Position numbers and translations under genes: made by a program. From contig CM060964.1 in assembly GCA_030765045.1 (NCBI GenBank), positions 153,314,490-153,378,489 on the forward strand: a DNA stretch of 64,000 nucleotides, written 5' to 3'. The number at the start of each line of letters is the position of its first letter. The stretch's first letter is position 1. Of the stretch, positions 33,908-44,734 are shown one piece after another. The stretch comes from Tenodera sinensis (lineage: Eukaryota; Arthropoda; Insecta; Mantodea; Mantidae). Under the pieces are notes generated by a model. The model saw nothing but the letters and a program-made list of their open reading frames with translations. It was not told the origin of the DNA and did no database searches.

Positions 33908-35142
33908 TAGGGCTAGGAAGTTCGTGCATTTGCATGTTTTTTTCATAGAGGTTAATAATGTATACTTTTACATTATGTGCACGAATTGTGGAATTTTCAG
34001 TTATTTGGACATGATTTTATGGTGCATATAACTGCATATTTTCTTGATTTTTGATAAATGCATAATATTTCAATATTATAGCCCCATATACTGCATATTT
34101 TAATGATTTTTGTGGTTTGTTTATTCTTTTTTCCATCTGTATAATATGGTAAAATCAGGACAAACTCTGAAAGTATTTTTCCTAACTTAATTCATATAAC
34201 TTGTTTGGCACATGCTCTTCGTTACATTTCTGTGACAATACGTGATTCTTTCCCATTGGTAGATAGATTTGTGTCCAGTACAAAGAGAAGTTTTGTTAAA
34301 TCTCCTAAAAGAGTTAAGTTGTTTAGATCAACAGCACCTAATATCCGGCTTCCTCCTGCACCAGTGTTAACTCGATGGGGAACATGTGTCGATGCAGTTT
34401 TATATTATGCTGAGCACATAGAAATAGTCGAAGAGGATGTTAATTCATTGGACTCGAAAGATGCTTCATCAACAGAAACTGTGCAAAATATTCTGTCAGG
34501 CACTGGGTTAAAAGAGGATCTTAGTTTCATATCTACCCATTTTTCTTTGTTAACAACAGCCATAAAGGCATTGGAAGCTGTAGGATCTCCTTCGCATGAA
34601 TCACTTACTGTCTTTGAAAAAACAATATGTGATCTAAGTTTGGTTTCTGGTAGTATAGGACAAAAATTAAAAGAGAAAGTGAATTATATAATTTCAAAAT
34701 ATTCTGGTTATAAACAGATGTGCGACATTCGAGACATCCTCGAAAGAAAACCATCTGTCACACCAAGAGACTTGACTCTCTCTGTGAAGCAGATAACATC
34801 ATTTAAATATGCCCCGATAATATCTTGTGACGTGGAGAGAAGTTTTTCACGTTACAAAAGTGTTTTACGAGACAACAGACGATGTTTTACAGTTGAAAAT
34901 TTGTGCAAAGTGTTGGTTATGAACTGCAATTTAGCAGTTAATACTAGCAGCGGGACCACTTCTGCTTCCACCTCTAAGGAATAAGGTAACTTTATTATTT
35001 ATACTAACTCGTCTTGTCTACTGCAAAGGGACATTAATTGTTTTAATGAAATAGTGCATATTTCTTGGCATATTTTCAAGTTTTTAAGAGCATATTTGCA
35101 TGCATATTTTAGTGTTTTTAGGGCATGAACTTCCGAGCCCTA
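33908..35142 (+). mobile_element. hAT element, internally deleted (copy B)
   Basis: 1235 bp, with ends TAGGGCTAGGAAGTTCGTG and, on the other strand, TAGGGCTCGGAAGTTCATG. It is flanked by an 8-bp duplication with one mismatch (CATATAAC 33900-33907, CAGATAAC 35143-35150). 8-bp duplications and such ends are diagnostic of hAT. The element keeps only the C-terminal transposase half and so cannot move by itself. Confidence 0.9.
34146..34984 (+). pseudogene. hAT transposase C-terminal part (copy B)
   Basis: The open frame 34205-34984 (259 aa) includes RDSFPLVDRFVSSTKRSFVK, PPAPVLTRWGTCVDAVLYY and ISCDVERSFSRYKSVLRDNR. A short homologous stretch before it (from 34146, MVKSGQTLK-type) is out of frame by one base. 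The zinc-finger BED and catalytic N-terminal parts are deleted. Nearly collinear with copy A at 16.9-17.8 kb. Confidence 0.85.
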
Positions 35143-35150
35143 CAGATAAC

Positions 35151-36196
35151 ATACAGGTATGATACAAGATGAGTGGTCAATGTGGACCTATATTTTGGTC
35201 AGCAAGATCATTGACTTAATCCTTTAGGTTTTGTGCCAGGGATTAAATTAAAAGCGCTAAACAGCTCTCCCAAACTGGCTGGGAGGCATCGGGACGCTGA
35301 CCAAGTACTACCCTCGAGTACTGCACCCCACCAATGACGCCTGTAGTGGGCCGAGGTGGAGGACGCAGTGGCTGGGCGGTAAGGCTTAGCTCTTCATGGG
35401 CTGTTGTGCCGGGACTTGGTTATATCTCTCCCGCTAACGTAGTTGGAGAACTTAAGCAGAGAGTTGTGCATATTTGTCAGCAATGCCGGATATGATGTAG
35501 GGTGATCGAATAAAACGAGGCTCAACGCAGAAAGGCCTCCAGATGCAAGGACGACACTTTGAGCTCCTTTAGTATGTAAAATGTACAATAATTGTAAAAC
35601 ATAACAAAGTGATATCGAAATTCCTCTTCCTGTGATTCACTTAGAGGCCTTCGCCATCATAACATCTCAAGTTTACAGAAATAGTGAATAAAAGTCATTC
35701 TGATTAATGAGTGCTGAAAAAATGTCGTGGTCATTTGAGTAGAACGACCCTAAACATGTCTCAGAAAAATGTAAACAAGAAGAAGCGTTGTCCAGGCAAT
35801 TTACTTAGAACCTTTGGATTAAGTAAGCTTGCTAATTCCTCAAGTTATATTGTGGCTGGTATGCAGCAATGCTATAAGGTTTCATAAAATTGTGTGCAAA
35901 GTAAGCTTAAAATTGTTACATGGTTAAGAAGTATATCTTAGTATTCCGTTTAATATTAAGATTACAATAAAATTGCGCAATATTATTAAACTACTTTGCT
36001 TTAACGCAGAATTTTCGCCATAGATATAAAGCTTATATTTGTGAATAGCAACTGCTGACCACTAGATAATCATTATTTCTAGTTTCTTCCAATGTATCGG
36101 CTACATTCACATGTTTCTAAAATGTTTTATAATAGTGCACAGAGTGTATAAATATATCGATACTTAATGGAAAATAATGTTATACTTTGGTTACAG
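35151..36196. other. Intron sequence, unassigned
   Basis: 35240-35400 is GC-richer and may be an old SINE/LINE tail; the rest shows nothing recognisable. Confidence 0.4.
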
Positions 36197-36291
36197 AGTG
36201 GTGGTTGGTGTGCTCTTATTTCTGCTGGTGACCAGCACAGTATATGACTACACGTTTTCAGCACATACAACGGGGAAGGACCCAAGTAGAG
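36197..36291 (+). CDS. NRF-6-like gene, next exon (first transmembrane segment)
   Basis: A 95-bp exon between acceptor ACTTTGGTTACAG and donor GTAAGC. Its first base completes the split codon of the 24819-25036 exon (AT+A, Ile). The frame then reads VVVGVLLFLLVTSTVYDYTF, continuing SAHTTGKDPSR. A hydrophobic stretch ending in TVYDY directly after the NRF domain is the usual start of the acyltransferase-3 membrane part in this family. The exon ends in phase 1. The next exon was not found downstream in the window, so the following intron is long or the exon is diverged. Phase compatibility over an 11.2-kb gap makes chance unlikely. Confidence 0.8.
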
Positions 36292-36574
36292 GTAAGCATC
36301 ATCACATTTTGTAAACAACTTAAGACGTTTCGCAAAGCTATTTTCCCGAATAACCATCTTTTTGCGAATTTTATATCTCGAATTACTTTACTAAAACTAT
36401 TTTCCTGAAATAAAGTAATACATGTTATCAAGTCGAAGCGTATAAAGAATAAATAAATTGCTCAGATATGTTATGCTCGGGGGGCCCTAATGACCAAGTT
36501 GTCGACGGGCCCTTAAACCCGACACCCTCACTCACTCACTATTATGGTCGGTGTTTAAACCCTACTTTCACCAA

Positions 36575-36659
36575 GCAGGATGACTCAGGCGGTAACGTCT
36601 GTGCCGGCAATCGGGAGGTCGCGGATTCGATCCCTGTGACCGCGCACTCTGACATGTGT

Positions 36660-36722
<63 letters not shown>

Positions 36723-37135
36723 TCTCCGTGGCTTCCCCGTGTCACTTAGGCGAATGCTGTGGTGCATTAATCTCTTCTCCACGGATTCCTTTCCCTTCAT
36801 TTCCCATTTCCCTCCCTTGTCATCTTCCAGGTTTGGTGGGTAGCGCGGTTCCTTCCGGCGATTGCGGGCAGATGACATAGTTGCTTGCGCTCTTCCCTGT
36901 TCCTCCCTGGAAGTTGCTGCCTGGGCTGAAAGGGTCGCCCCGTTGCCCTCTCCCTGGGTAGAGGAAACACTTCAGTTGTGCGCCAGGTGTTAGTATCTGC
37001 TATGCTTCTCTGGGGCCTTCGCTGACTCCACGCTCTGACAAGCTTCCGGTCTCACTAAGTCTCATCCCCTCCCCCTGGGGGGAGATAGGACGCAATAGAT
37101 CTATGTCGGGGTCGCAGTGCGTCGAGGTATCCCCC
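36575..37135 (+). mobile_element. SINE-like composite with tRNA-type head and long poly-T
   Basis: A head-like stretch CAGGATGACTCAGGCGGTAA with B-box-like GCGGATTCGATCCC at about 36580-36640, then a 61-nt T-run (36661-36721). A body follows with TCACTTAGGCGAATGCTGTG and GGTAGCGCGGTTCCTTCCGG. The CGAATGCTG part is shared with 10.76 and 18.07 kb. Confidence 0.5.
36661..36721 (+). repeat. Poly-T run, 61 nt
   Basis: Uninterrupted T. Length may be affected by sequencing. Confidence 0.95.
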
Positions 37136-37139
37136 TTCG

Positions 37140-37142
<3 letters not shown>

Positions 37143-37194
<52 letters not shown>
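37143..37194 (+). repeat. (CA)n microsatellite
   Basis: Uninterrupted CA dinucleotides. Confidence 0.95.
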
Positions 37195-37198
<4 letters not shown>

Positions 37199-37202
37199 TT
37201 TT

Positions 37203-37426
37203 TTTTAATTAACGTCCTCGAACATTGTGTCATATCGGACGAATGAATGAAATGAAAATGGGTGAAATGATGCTCAAATGAGCCCGAGGTCCATGGAGCT
37301 TTAAGTTACCGACGTTCGTCTTCTCAGGGTAGGGAAAACTTCGGAAAAAAACTTTACCCGGATAACTTATCCTAAGCGAGATTCGAACGTGAGGCAGACA
37401 CGCTAACCATCACGCTACCGAGGCGG

Positions 37427-37428
<2 letters not shown>
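37203..37428 (-). mobile_element. tRNA-derived SINE
   Basis: On the minus strand: GCCTCGGTAGCGTGATGGTT (A-box region) and CACGTTCGAATCTCGC (B-box). The body contains TTATCCGGGTAAAGTTTTTT and TTTGAGCATCATTTCACC and the A/T-rich tail runs to 37203. It is bordered on both sides by CA arrays. Confidence 0.6.
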
Positions 37429-37472
<44 letters not shown>

Positions 37473-38097
37473 ATATACACATATACACACTTACTCACAT
37501 ACACACATACACATATACACACATACATACATGCATACACATACACACATACACACGCACACATGCATACACATACAGACACGCACACATACACACATGC
37601 ACACACATACATACACACATACACACATGCATACACATACACGCATACAAACACGCACACATACACACATACACACGCACACACATACGCACATGCATAC
37701 ACATACACACACGCACACATACACACATACACACTTGCACACACATACACACATGCACACACATACACACATGCACACACACGCACACATACACACTTGC
37801 ACACACACACATGCACACACGCACACATACACACGCATGCACACACATACACACACGCACACACATACACACTTGCACACACATACACACATACACACTT
37901 GCACACACATACACACATACATACACGCACACACATACACACTTGCACACACACATGCACACACATACACACATGCACACACACGCACACATACACACGC
38001 ATGCACGCACATACACACACGCACACACACATACACACTTGCACACACACATACACACTTGCACACACACATACACACATACACACATACACACACC
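37429..38097 (+). repeat. CA-rich low-complexity array, 0.67 kb
   Basis: Imperfect CA repeats with TGCACA, CATACA and CTTGCACA variants. It gives long artificial His/Thr or Cys/Val open frames in all frames, which are not genes. Confidence 0.95.
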
Positions 38098-38534
38098 TTA
38101 CTTTCAAGACAGGTTTTCTACAACAAACATTCACGTCTCCAGTCCCTCTTATGCAGTCTAATCTCTTGTTTCCCTCCTAATATTCTCCTCCTAGCGCAAC
38201 AGCCCTTGGCAGGCCAAAGCTTACCGTCCACCTCTGCGTGCCCTCCCCCCTCTTTCCACTACAGGCGTCATGAGTGGGGTGCAAAACTCTAGCGTGGGAC
38301 GTAATCAGCGCCCCGAGCCCACCGGCCGGTTATGCGGCCTTCGCAACCTGGGGTCACTATTTCCTTATTAAGTAGCTCCTCAATTGGCCCTTCAGGGACC
38401 TAATGAGGCTGAGCACACCCCGTGCCAGACTTGCCAGCGGGGGAGAAATCCCCACGCTGGTACCGGGGTTGAACCCGGCTCTTCCGCGCGAGAAGGCGCA
38501 CTACCACTAAACGGTTGCAACGGACTGTTTAGTA
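38098..38534 (-). other. Unassigned, with a tRNA-like SINE head
   Basis: At about 38450-38515, minus strand: GTTTAGTGGTAGTGCGCC (A-box) and CCGGGTTCAACCCCGGTA (B-box). The hAT element at 38535 sits right beside it. Confidence 0.4.
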
Positions 38535-39944
38535 CAGGCATCGGCAAACATGTACTCAATGAGGTATCAGTATGACGTCTCAACATGCAACCCGCAATGC
38601 ACATGACGTAATGTAGAACCGGGGATGGCATTGACCTTTGTTCAGCGTCAGTGCTGGACTCGCTCGCTACAGTGTACAATAAGGAATAGTACATATACTT
38701 GAATCCAGCTATTTTGGTCTACGATACTTTAGGTAGGCCTAGATATTTGAGCATATTTAAATTCACTTCTATTTGCAATGTACCTTGAAAATCTAGTGAT
38801 ATATCATAAGTAGCCACTCTCAGTATAGCATGCAAATTATCATCTGTTAATCGCAATACAAGATTTTTTTAGATTCAGTTATTTTCTTCTACACATTTCT
38901 TAAATGCTTGAAGTAATTCTGCCCCTGTTGTATGTTCCCTAAGTGAAATGAATTCAAGTATATATTCTTGTATCGAGAGGTTGTTAGTAACTCCACGAGT
39001 GAAAATTACCAATTGTGCTGTGTCAACGTTGTCAGTGCTTTTATCCAACGCGAGAGAAACGGCTATAAATTCATGGACCTTGGTTTGTAGTCTTTTTTCG
39101 GTTATTTCTGCTGTTTCATGTATCCTTCTCTGTATGGTTCGTGGTGATAATGCAATATTACAAAAAATATGTTGCTCAGGGCAAATTATTTTGGCAACTT
39201 TACTCTCACATTTTTTATGAAATCTCCATCACTAAACACCTCAGTGACTGAGCAATCTCCAAAGCAACAGCATAGCTGGCGTGAAGTTGTCAATCAGTTA
39301 TAATATTTAAATTAATATTAGGTGTATTATCTGAATATTGCTCTTTGAGCTCTTGCAGTTGGTTAGTCCAATCTAGACCTGAAAAAAAAAAAAAAAAATA
39401 AATAAATAAAATGAATAAAGGACACTACGTCAGTGTTATGCTACTTTAAATCGTGGTGTAAATTTATGAATACATGCTTGTCTATAATCGTATGGTGATC
39501 TTATGACATGTATCATAATGCCGCTTGATGTTCCATTAATGAGTGCCTTTTTTATCTTTAGAGCACAACAAACGCCTTACGTTGCTTACATGATGAGAGA
39601 AGAAATCATCAAAGGGCTATTCTAGATATGAAATTTAATAGACGAGGAATAATTAGATACACTCTAATTTTATTCCATGAATATACTAAGACTTTAAGTT
39701 AAATAAACTAATATCCTTAAAAGTTATAAATAAAGAGATTTATCCTTAAGTCTTAGTATTAAATTCCACGTTGACAGACATGTTTAGAAGTGCAGGTAAA
39801 TACGACAGGACAGTCCGCCCGTGATCAGTGTGTATGCAATTGCAGTGCCAGTTAAGGCTGCGAGGGTGGGGGAGACAGAGTAAGCGCTGCCCCTGATACG
39901 TCATAGTTACGAGGCCTCATTGAGTACATGTTTGCCGATGCCTG
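38535..39944 (-). mobile_element. hAT element with about 30-bp TIRs, internally deleted
   Basis: Terminal inverted repeats CAGGCATCGGCAAACATGTA, continuing CTCAATGAGG, at 38535 and inversely at 39944. They are flanked by an 8-bp duplication with one mismatch (GTTTAGTA 38527-38534, ATTTAGTA 39945-39952). The inner minus strand carries transposase remnants. A short A-run with TAAATAAA at 39380-39410 lies inside. Confidence 0.9.
38738..39370 (-). pseudogene. hAT transposase fragment related to GTF2IRD2-type proteins
   Basis: Minus-strand frames show NIALSPRTIQRRIHETAEIT, VHEFIAVSLALDKSTDNVDT and AQLVIFTRGVTNNLSIQEYI (a conserved hAT stretch with the first catalytic Asp region), then LTDDNLHAMLRVATYD near the C-terminus. 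The spacing shows that the central part is deleted, and stops are present. The family likeness is to the ZBED/GTF2I-repeat-protein type of domesticated and active hAT transposases. Confidence 0.75.
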
Positions 39945-39952
39945 ATTTAGTA

Positions 39953-40317
39953 CATGCAGCGTCGTAACCACATCTGATTGAGACCAAGAAAATTATAGAG
40001 ACCATATTGTTGGCTCTGGCAACACTGCTATTAGTAGCCGAAAAATGTGTGCGCTCCTAGTGATTCCTGAAGTGGAAGCTTAGAGGAATGAAGAAGATAG
40101 CAGGAAGTCGGTAAAATAAAAATAATATTATTTTGCACGTTGTAAAGTGAAACCATGGATATGTTAAACTTTTACATCCTTCTGCGACCCATTGCTCAGT
40201 ACTTTCATCACTTCCTCCCGTTTGTTCTCCAATTCTTTTGTATTGCTAACTGGAGTGAGCCTTCCAGTTTTGGTACTACGATTGTTCCTACAATACCCAA
40301 AGTATATTTTATAATAT
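39953..40317. other. Unassigned sequence
   Basis: No recognised gene. Confidence 0.4.
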
Positions 40318-40998
40318 TGTAACTTTTGGTTGTGGGTTGTGAAGTAAAGAAGACAGATGTAGTCGAGATAAAGAAACACTTTTATTTCCGTAAACAAGAA
40401 AGTCTTTTCCGATTCTCCAACAGCACGGCTCCGAATTCGTAACACAAAGAACTAACTCTTCTCCGTCGGCACAACTCTCCACATCGTCTGTCCGTCTCCG
40501 TCGGCACGACTACTCAACCTTCACATACGTCTGACTGTTCTCCGTCGGCACTACTCAACGCTTCACGTACGTCTCTCACTTACGTCTGACTGTTCTCCGT
40601 CGGCACTACTCAACGCTTCACGTACGTCTCTCACTTACGTCTGACTGTTCTCCGTCGGCACTACTCAACGCTTCACGTACGTCTCTCACTTACGTCTGAC
40701 TGTTCCCCGTCGGCACTACTCAACGCTTCACGTACGTCTGACTGACTCTTCTCACACTTTTCCGCTATTTATATCTCCCAGGCACTATTCTGGAAGCTTC
40801 AGGAACGTTCACTTATTGCGCTGGAGTACAAAGTAGAAGATTCCAGTAGCCTCTATCCTTTTCTCTCTTTCGGCAAGCGCCCCAACAATGCGGCCATTCT
40901 CTGTCTCTTTCCTTCGGCTCCTTTGCGGTAGTGCCGACAATAATGCGATGGGTGACAATTGCGGCTGTCGGCAATTAGATGCGGCGGGCGCGGCGACA
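40318..40998 (-). repeat. 3' LTR of element I, 681 bp
   Basis: Holds the 55-bp unit starting TTCTCCGTCGGCACTACTCA at 40538, 40593, 40648 and 40703 (four starts). Confidence 0.9.
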
Positions 40999-42544
40999 CT
41001 GCTCCCTCCTCAGAGCTGGTCGTCCCGACCAGCACTATCACTGCGGCATCTCCCTTGCGCCCCGGTGGATTAACCCATCGAACCTCTTCTCCAGGAGGCA
41101 CGATCCTAGGTATCGCTGTTGGATAGTGTCCCTTGGTCCAGGTAGGACGATGTATGCCATCCTGCTTCGAAATTCTGCAACAGTACCGCCGGTCTTGACG
41201 GTCCCTCGTCCAGTTGCCCTTCTTCCTGGTGTGTTGACGGGCCATCCTGCGCACTTGGAAACGGCTCACTGGGTACCATGTCCGCCGACCTCTCTGGCGC
41301 ACCTTCGCAGCCACCTTGCTTCCGATGGGTCCGGCAACAAACCCCACCACATCCGCGCGAGTCGCGTCCACCGCTGCACTCGTGTTCACTCGTGCTCGGC
41401 ACGGCCTCTCCTGTATCCTGCCGTCCACGATGATGTCCACCATTCTTCCGTTCACGGCACTATGCGTCAGGTGATTGGATGGCTCCGACGGTCCCCCCAT
41501 GTCACACGCCAAGTCGGTTCTCGCGTGATGCTCGTTTGCTTGTGCGCTTCCCTGCTGATCGTCCTGCACGTCGTATCCTGGTTGGTTACGTACCCGACAC
41601 ACTCCTCCAGAGGATCCTCGACGACGTCTCTGAACTGCCCCTTTGTCTTCCCCGAGACGTACACTTTCGTTATCTGAAACGGGCGCAACTGTCGCCTCGG
41701 CCACTAGGTGCTCCCTCCCCGGGTCTGTGCTATTCCGTCTGCCCCTGGCATCCAGTACTTTGACGCTCTCGTCAACTCTTACTACCAAGGCGCCAAGACG
41801 TTCCCCGTCGTCCTCCACGACGTCCACATGCTGGCAGAGGTCTTCCACCTTTTCGCCGAGTTCTTCCACGCCTTCCGTCACGCCAATCAGTTCGCCGAGT
41901 TGTTCCACGTCTTCCGTCACGCCAATCAGTTCGCCGAGTTGTTCCACGTCTTCCGTCACGCCAATCAGTTCGCCGAGTTGTTCCACGTCTTCCGTCACGC
42001 CAATCAGTTCGCCGAGTTGTTCCACGTCTTCCCTCATATCATCCGAAACGGGCGCAACTGTCGCCTCGGCCACTAGGTGCTCCCTCCCCGGCTCCGCGCT
42101 ATTCCGCCTGCCCCTGGCATCCAGTACTTTGACGCTCTCGTCAACTCTTACTACCAGGGCGCCAAGACGTTCCCCGTCGTCCTCCACGACGTCCACGTGC
42201 TGGCAGAGGTCTTCCACCTTTTCGCCGAGTTCTTTCACGTCTTCCGTCACGCCAATCAGTTCGCCGTCAATTTTCGCCGATAGCTCCGTCTTCATCTCTT
42301 TCAGCTCGGCAGCGAGGTTGTTTCTCGTCTTTATTTCTTCTTTCAGCTCGGCAAAGAGGTTGTCGTTTGCCGTCTTCATTTTGGCAGCGAGGTTGTGGTT
42401 TGACGTTTCCATTTTGGCAGTGAGGTTGTCGTTTGCCGTCTTCATTTCAGCCATTTCCGTCTTCATTTCAGCCATTTCCGTCTTCATTTCGGCGAATAAT
42501 TCTTTCATCATTGCTATCATCCTGGTTTCCGAATCTCCCTCCAT
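40853..42544 (-). CDS. Gag-protease-like protein of element I (563 aa), protease motif lost
   Basis: Starts MEGDSETRMIAMMKELFAEM at 42544. Heptad-like KTEMAEMKT and NLAAKM repeats follow, then four 13-residue units GELIGVTEDVEQL, set inside a larger duplication of about 123 residues (CQHVDVVEDDGERLGALVVR occurs twice). A decayed knuckle reads VCRVRNQPGYDVQ. A retropepsin-like stretch RPCRARVNTSAAVDATRADV has NTS where an active protease has DTG. The frame then runs through linker-like sequence into the 3' LTR, where it ends. There is no RT. The long open frame with a dead protease suggests that Gag itself is retained. Confidence 0.7.
   Translation of the reverse strand: MEGDSETRMIAMMKELFAEMKTEMAEMKTEMAEMKTANDNLTAKMETSNHNLAAKMKTANDNLFAELKEEIKTRNNLAAELKEMKTELSAKIDGELIGVTEDVKELGEKVEDLCQHVDVVEDDGERLGALVVRVDESVKVLDARGRRNSAEPGREHLVAEATVAPVSDDMREDVEQLGELIGVTEDVEQLGELIGVTEDVEQLGELIGVTEDVEQLGELIGVTEGVEELGEKVEDLCQHVDVVEDDGERLGALVVRVDESVKVLDARGRRNSTDPGREHLVAEATVAPVSDNESVRLGEDKGAVQRRRRGSSGGVCRVRNQPGYDVQDDQQGSAQANEHHARTDLACDMGGPSEPSNHLTHSAVNGRMVDIIVDGRIQERPCRARVNTSAAVDATRADVVGFVAGPIGSKVAAKVRQRGRRTWYPVSRFQVRRMARQHTRKKGNWTRDRQDRRYCCRISKQDGIHRPTWTKGHYPTAIPRIVPPGEEVRWVNPPGRKGDAAVIVLVGTTSSEEGAVSPRPPHLIADSRNCHPSHYCRHYRKGAEGKRQRMAALLGRLPKERKG
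41882..42037 (-). repeat. Four 39-bp tandem repeats in gag of element I
   Basis: GCCAATCAGTTCGCCGAGTT recurs with period 39 and preserves frame (13 aa). Confidence 0.9.
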
Positions 42545-42599
42545 CTTGGTTCTAACGTTGCAACTTCTGACGATGTAATGAAACTAGAAGCAATTCGAC

Positions 42600-42619
42600 G
42601 AATCCCACTCCTGACACCA
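42600..42619 (-). promoter_or_regulatory. Primer-binding site of element I (tRNA-Leu type)
   Basis: The plus strand reads GAATCCCACTCCTGACACCA, which is the T-arm/acceptor/CCA end of a Leu-type tRNA. The minus strand is therefore its complement, one base from the LTR. Confidence 0.7.
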
Positions 42620-42620
42620 G

Positions 42621-43466
42621 TGTAACTTTTGGTTGTGGGTTGTGAAGTAAAGAAGACAGATGTAGTCGAGATAAAGAAACACTTTTATTTCCGTAAACAA
42701 GAAAGTCTTTTCCGATTCTCCAACAGCACGGCTCCGAATTCGTAACACAAAGAACTAACTCTTCTCCGTCGGCACAACTCTCCACATCGTCTGTCCGTCT
42801 CCGTCGGCACGACTACTCAACCTTCACATACGTCTGACTGTTCTCCGTCGGCACTACTCAACGCTTCACGTACGTCTCTCACTTACGTCTGACTGTTCTC
42901 CGTCGGCACTACTCAACGCTTCAGGTACGTCTCTCACTTACGTCTGACTGTTCTCCGTCGGCACTACTCAACGCTTCACGTACGTCTCTCACTTACGTCT
43001 GACTGTTCTCCGTCGGCACTACTCAACGCTTCACGTACGTCTCTCACTTACGTCTGACTGTTCTCCGTCGGCACTACTCAACGCTTCACGTACGTCTCTC
43101 ACTTACGTCTGACTGTTCTCCGTCGGCACTACTCAACGCTTCACGTACGTCTCTCACTTACGTCTGACTGTTCCCCGTCGGCACTACTCAACGCTTCACG
43201 TACGTCTGACTGACTCTTCTCACACTTTTCCGCTATTTATATCTCCCAGGCACTATTCTGGAAGCTTCAGGAACGTTCACTTATTGCGCTGGAGTACAAA
43301 GTAGAAGATTCCAGTAGCCTCTATCCTTTTCTCTCTTTCGGCAAGCGCCCCAACAATGCGGCCATTCTCTGTCTCTTTCCTTCGGCTCCTTTGCGGTAGT
43401 GCCGACAATAATGCGATGGGTGACAATTGCGGCTGTCGGCAATTAGATGCGGCGGGCGCGGCGACA
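42621..43466 (-). repeat. 5' LTR of element I, 846 bp
   Basis: The same unit starts at 42841, 42896, 42951, 43006, 43061, 43116 and 43171 (seven starts), which accounts for the full length difference. Confidence 0.9.
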
Positions 43467-43470
43467 ATAT

Positions 43471-44734
43471 TCTGGAGCGGGTTTAAAAGCACGTTTTCAT
43501 TCCATCTTCTATTGCACGGAGTAGCAACACAGTAATTAGAATTTGCTATATTTTACACTGCCGCACCGAGAGCGGTGGAAAAAGAATATACACACCTAAA
43601 ACGCAGGCTTTGGGATTAGTCGCTTCAGGTGCTTAACAACATATGAGTATAAAAGAGCCGTCGTCATAACCAGCACAGCTGTTATAAAACACCAAATACT
43701 GCCAAAGCTGTCGTTGTTCACTGTGAAAGCACCTTAACAATCTTCTTGACCAGAAACTTACAGAATGTATTGTATTATGATTGCATGCGGTTTCACCAAT
43801 GGTACAATTACATTTCCTCCAGGTCGAAACTGTTTTATCATGATTTTTGTGTAATTTTGTTCCTTGTGTAGTTTTTTCGGGGATATTTATACTCTTATAT
43901 GATGCTTGCTAACTGCACGTTTAAACTAGTACAGCAGTCGTTGCTATTCTTTGTCTGACGATAGCTAACGTGGCTTTGAACCGTTTCCACAAATTAGGCG
44001 GATAATTTGGTGGATTGGCATGTTGCTTGTCTTTTTTCGGTTGCATACAAATATAATTGATAGCAAAGAAATCCATAACTAGAACATAGATATTTGGTAC
44101 ATATATTCTAGTTCTGTAAAACCAATAATATTCGTTTTAACTGACACAAAAGCGAGAGCTAGAAACATAAAGAAACAAATGTTGCATAATGTCAGTCAAC
44201 GTTTAACTCGCTTTTCACATGGAAGTTGCATACTGCATCTGGTACTGTCTTTCACAAAAGTAAATATCGAACTTCAGTGAGAGCTGCGTGCAGGGTCACC
44301 TAATTCTCAGGCGTACTTGCATAGACGGTATGAGAATTAAATTAGTCATATTCAGAGGACATGGCAACCACGTCACCTCGTAGCTCACCTCGAAGCTTTG
44401 AAAAGCAAAATTTCAGCAATCCTTCTACATTAACCGGCAAACATTGCAAATTTAACTTCAGTGCATCTGCAGAAAATATTTTGTTATTTAGTTTTCATTA
44501 AATAGTGGACTAGAAGCAACAGCAATGCCAATGTTGGGTGCTTTGCTTACCAACTTGAGCTTAATCATACACCCAACATTTCTGTATTTGGTAGTAGCAG
44601 AACCCGTTAAGATGTGCTACCTCTGGCCTAGAGTGATCCCCTGAACATGGATTGAATCCCGTGAGACGCAATTTTTTGTTTCCTACCTTTCTCTCTTGAC
44701 GGGAACGTAATTAATTATATAATCTGTGATTAAT
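43471..44734. other. Unassigned, AT-rich
   Basis: No recognised gene. A weak tRNA-like stretch occurs at about 44610-44675 (GATTGAATCCCGTGAG). Confidence 0.4.

Larger units (their letters stand above)
40318..43466 (-). mobile_element. LTR retrotransposon without RT (element I)
   Basis: Direct LTRs at 40318-40998 and 42621-43466 begin TGTAAC and end GCGACA, with a 4-bp duplication ATAT (40314-40317 and 43467-43470). The LTRs differ in length by exactly 165 bp, three copies of an internal 55-bp repeat, but otherwise look nearly identical. The transcribed strand is minus. The primer-binding site beside the right LTR is complementary to the 3' end of a tRNA-Leu. Only a Gag/degenerate protease ORF lies inside. 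Related to element II by the gag start, knuckle and protease sequences. Confidence 0.9.

Noticed and set aside
37429..38097. Long overlapping open frames of His/Thr or Cys/Val
   Set aside because: Translation of CA repeats in all six frames; no real gene.
41643..42578. 311-aa plus-strand Ser-rich frame in element I
   Set aside because: Antisense of the gag repeats; element orientation (primer-binding site, gag start) is minus.
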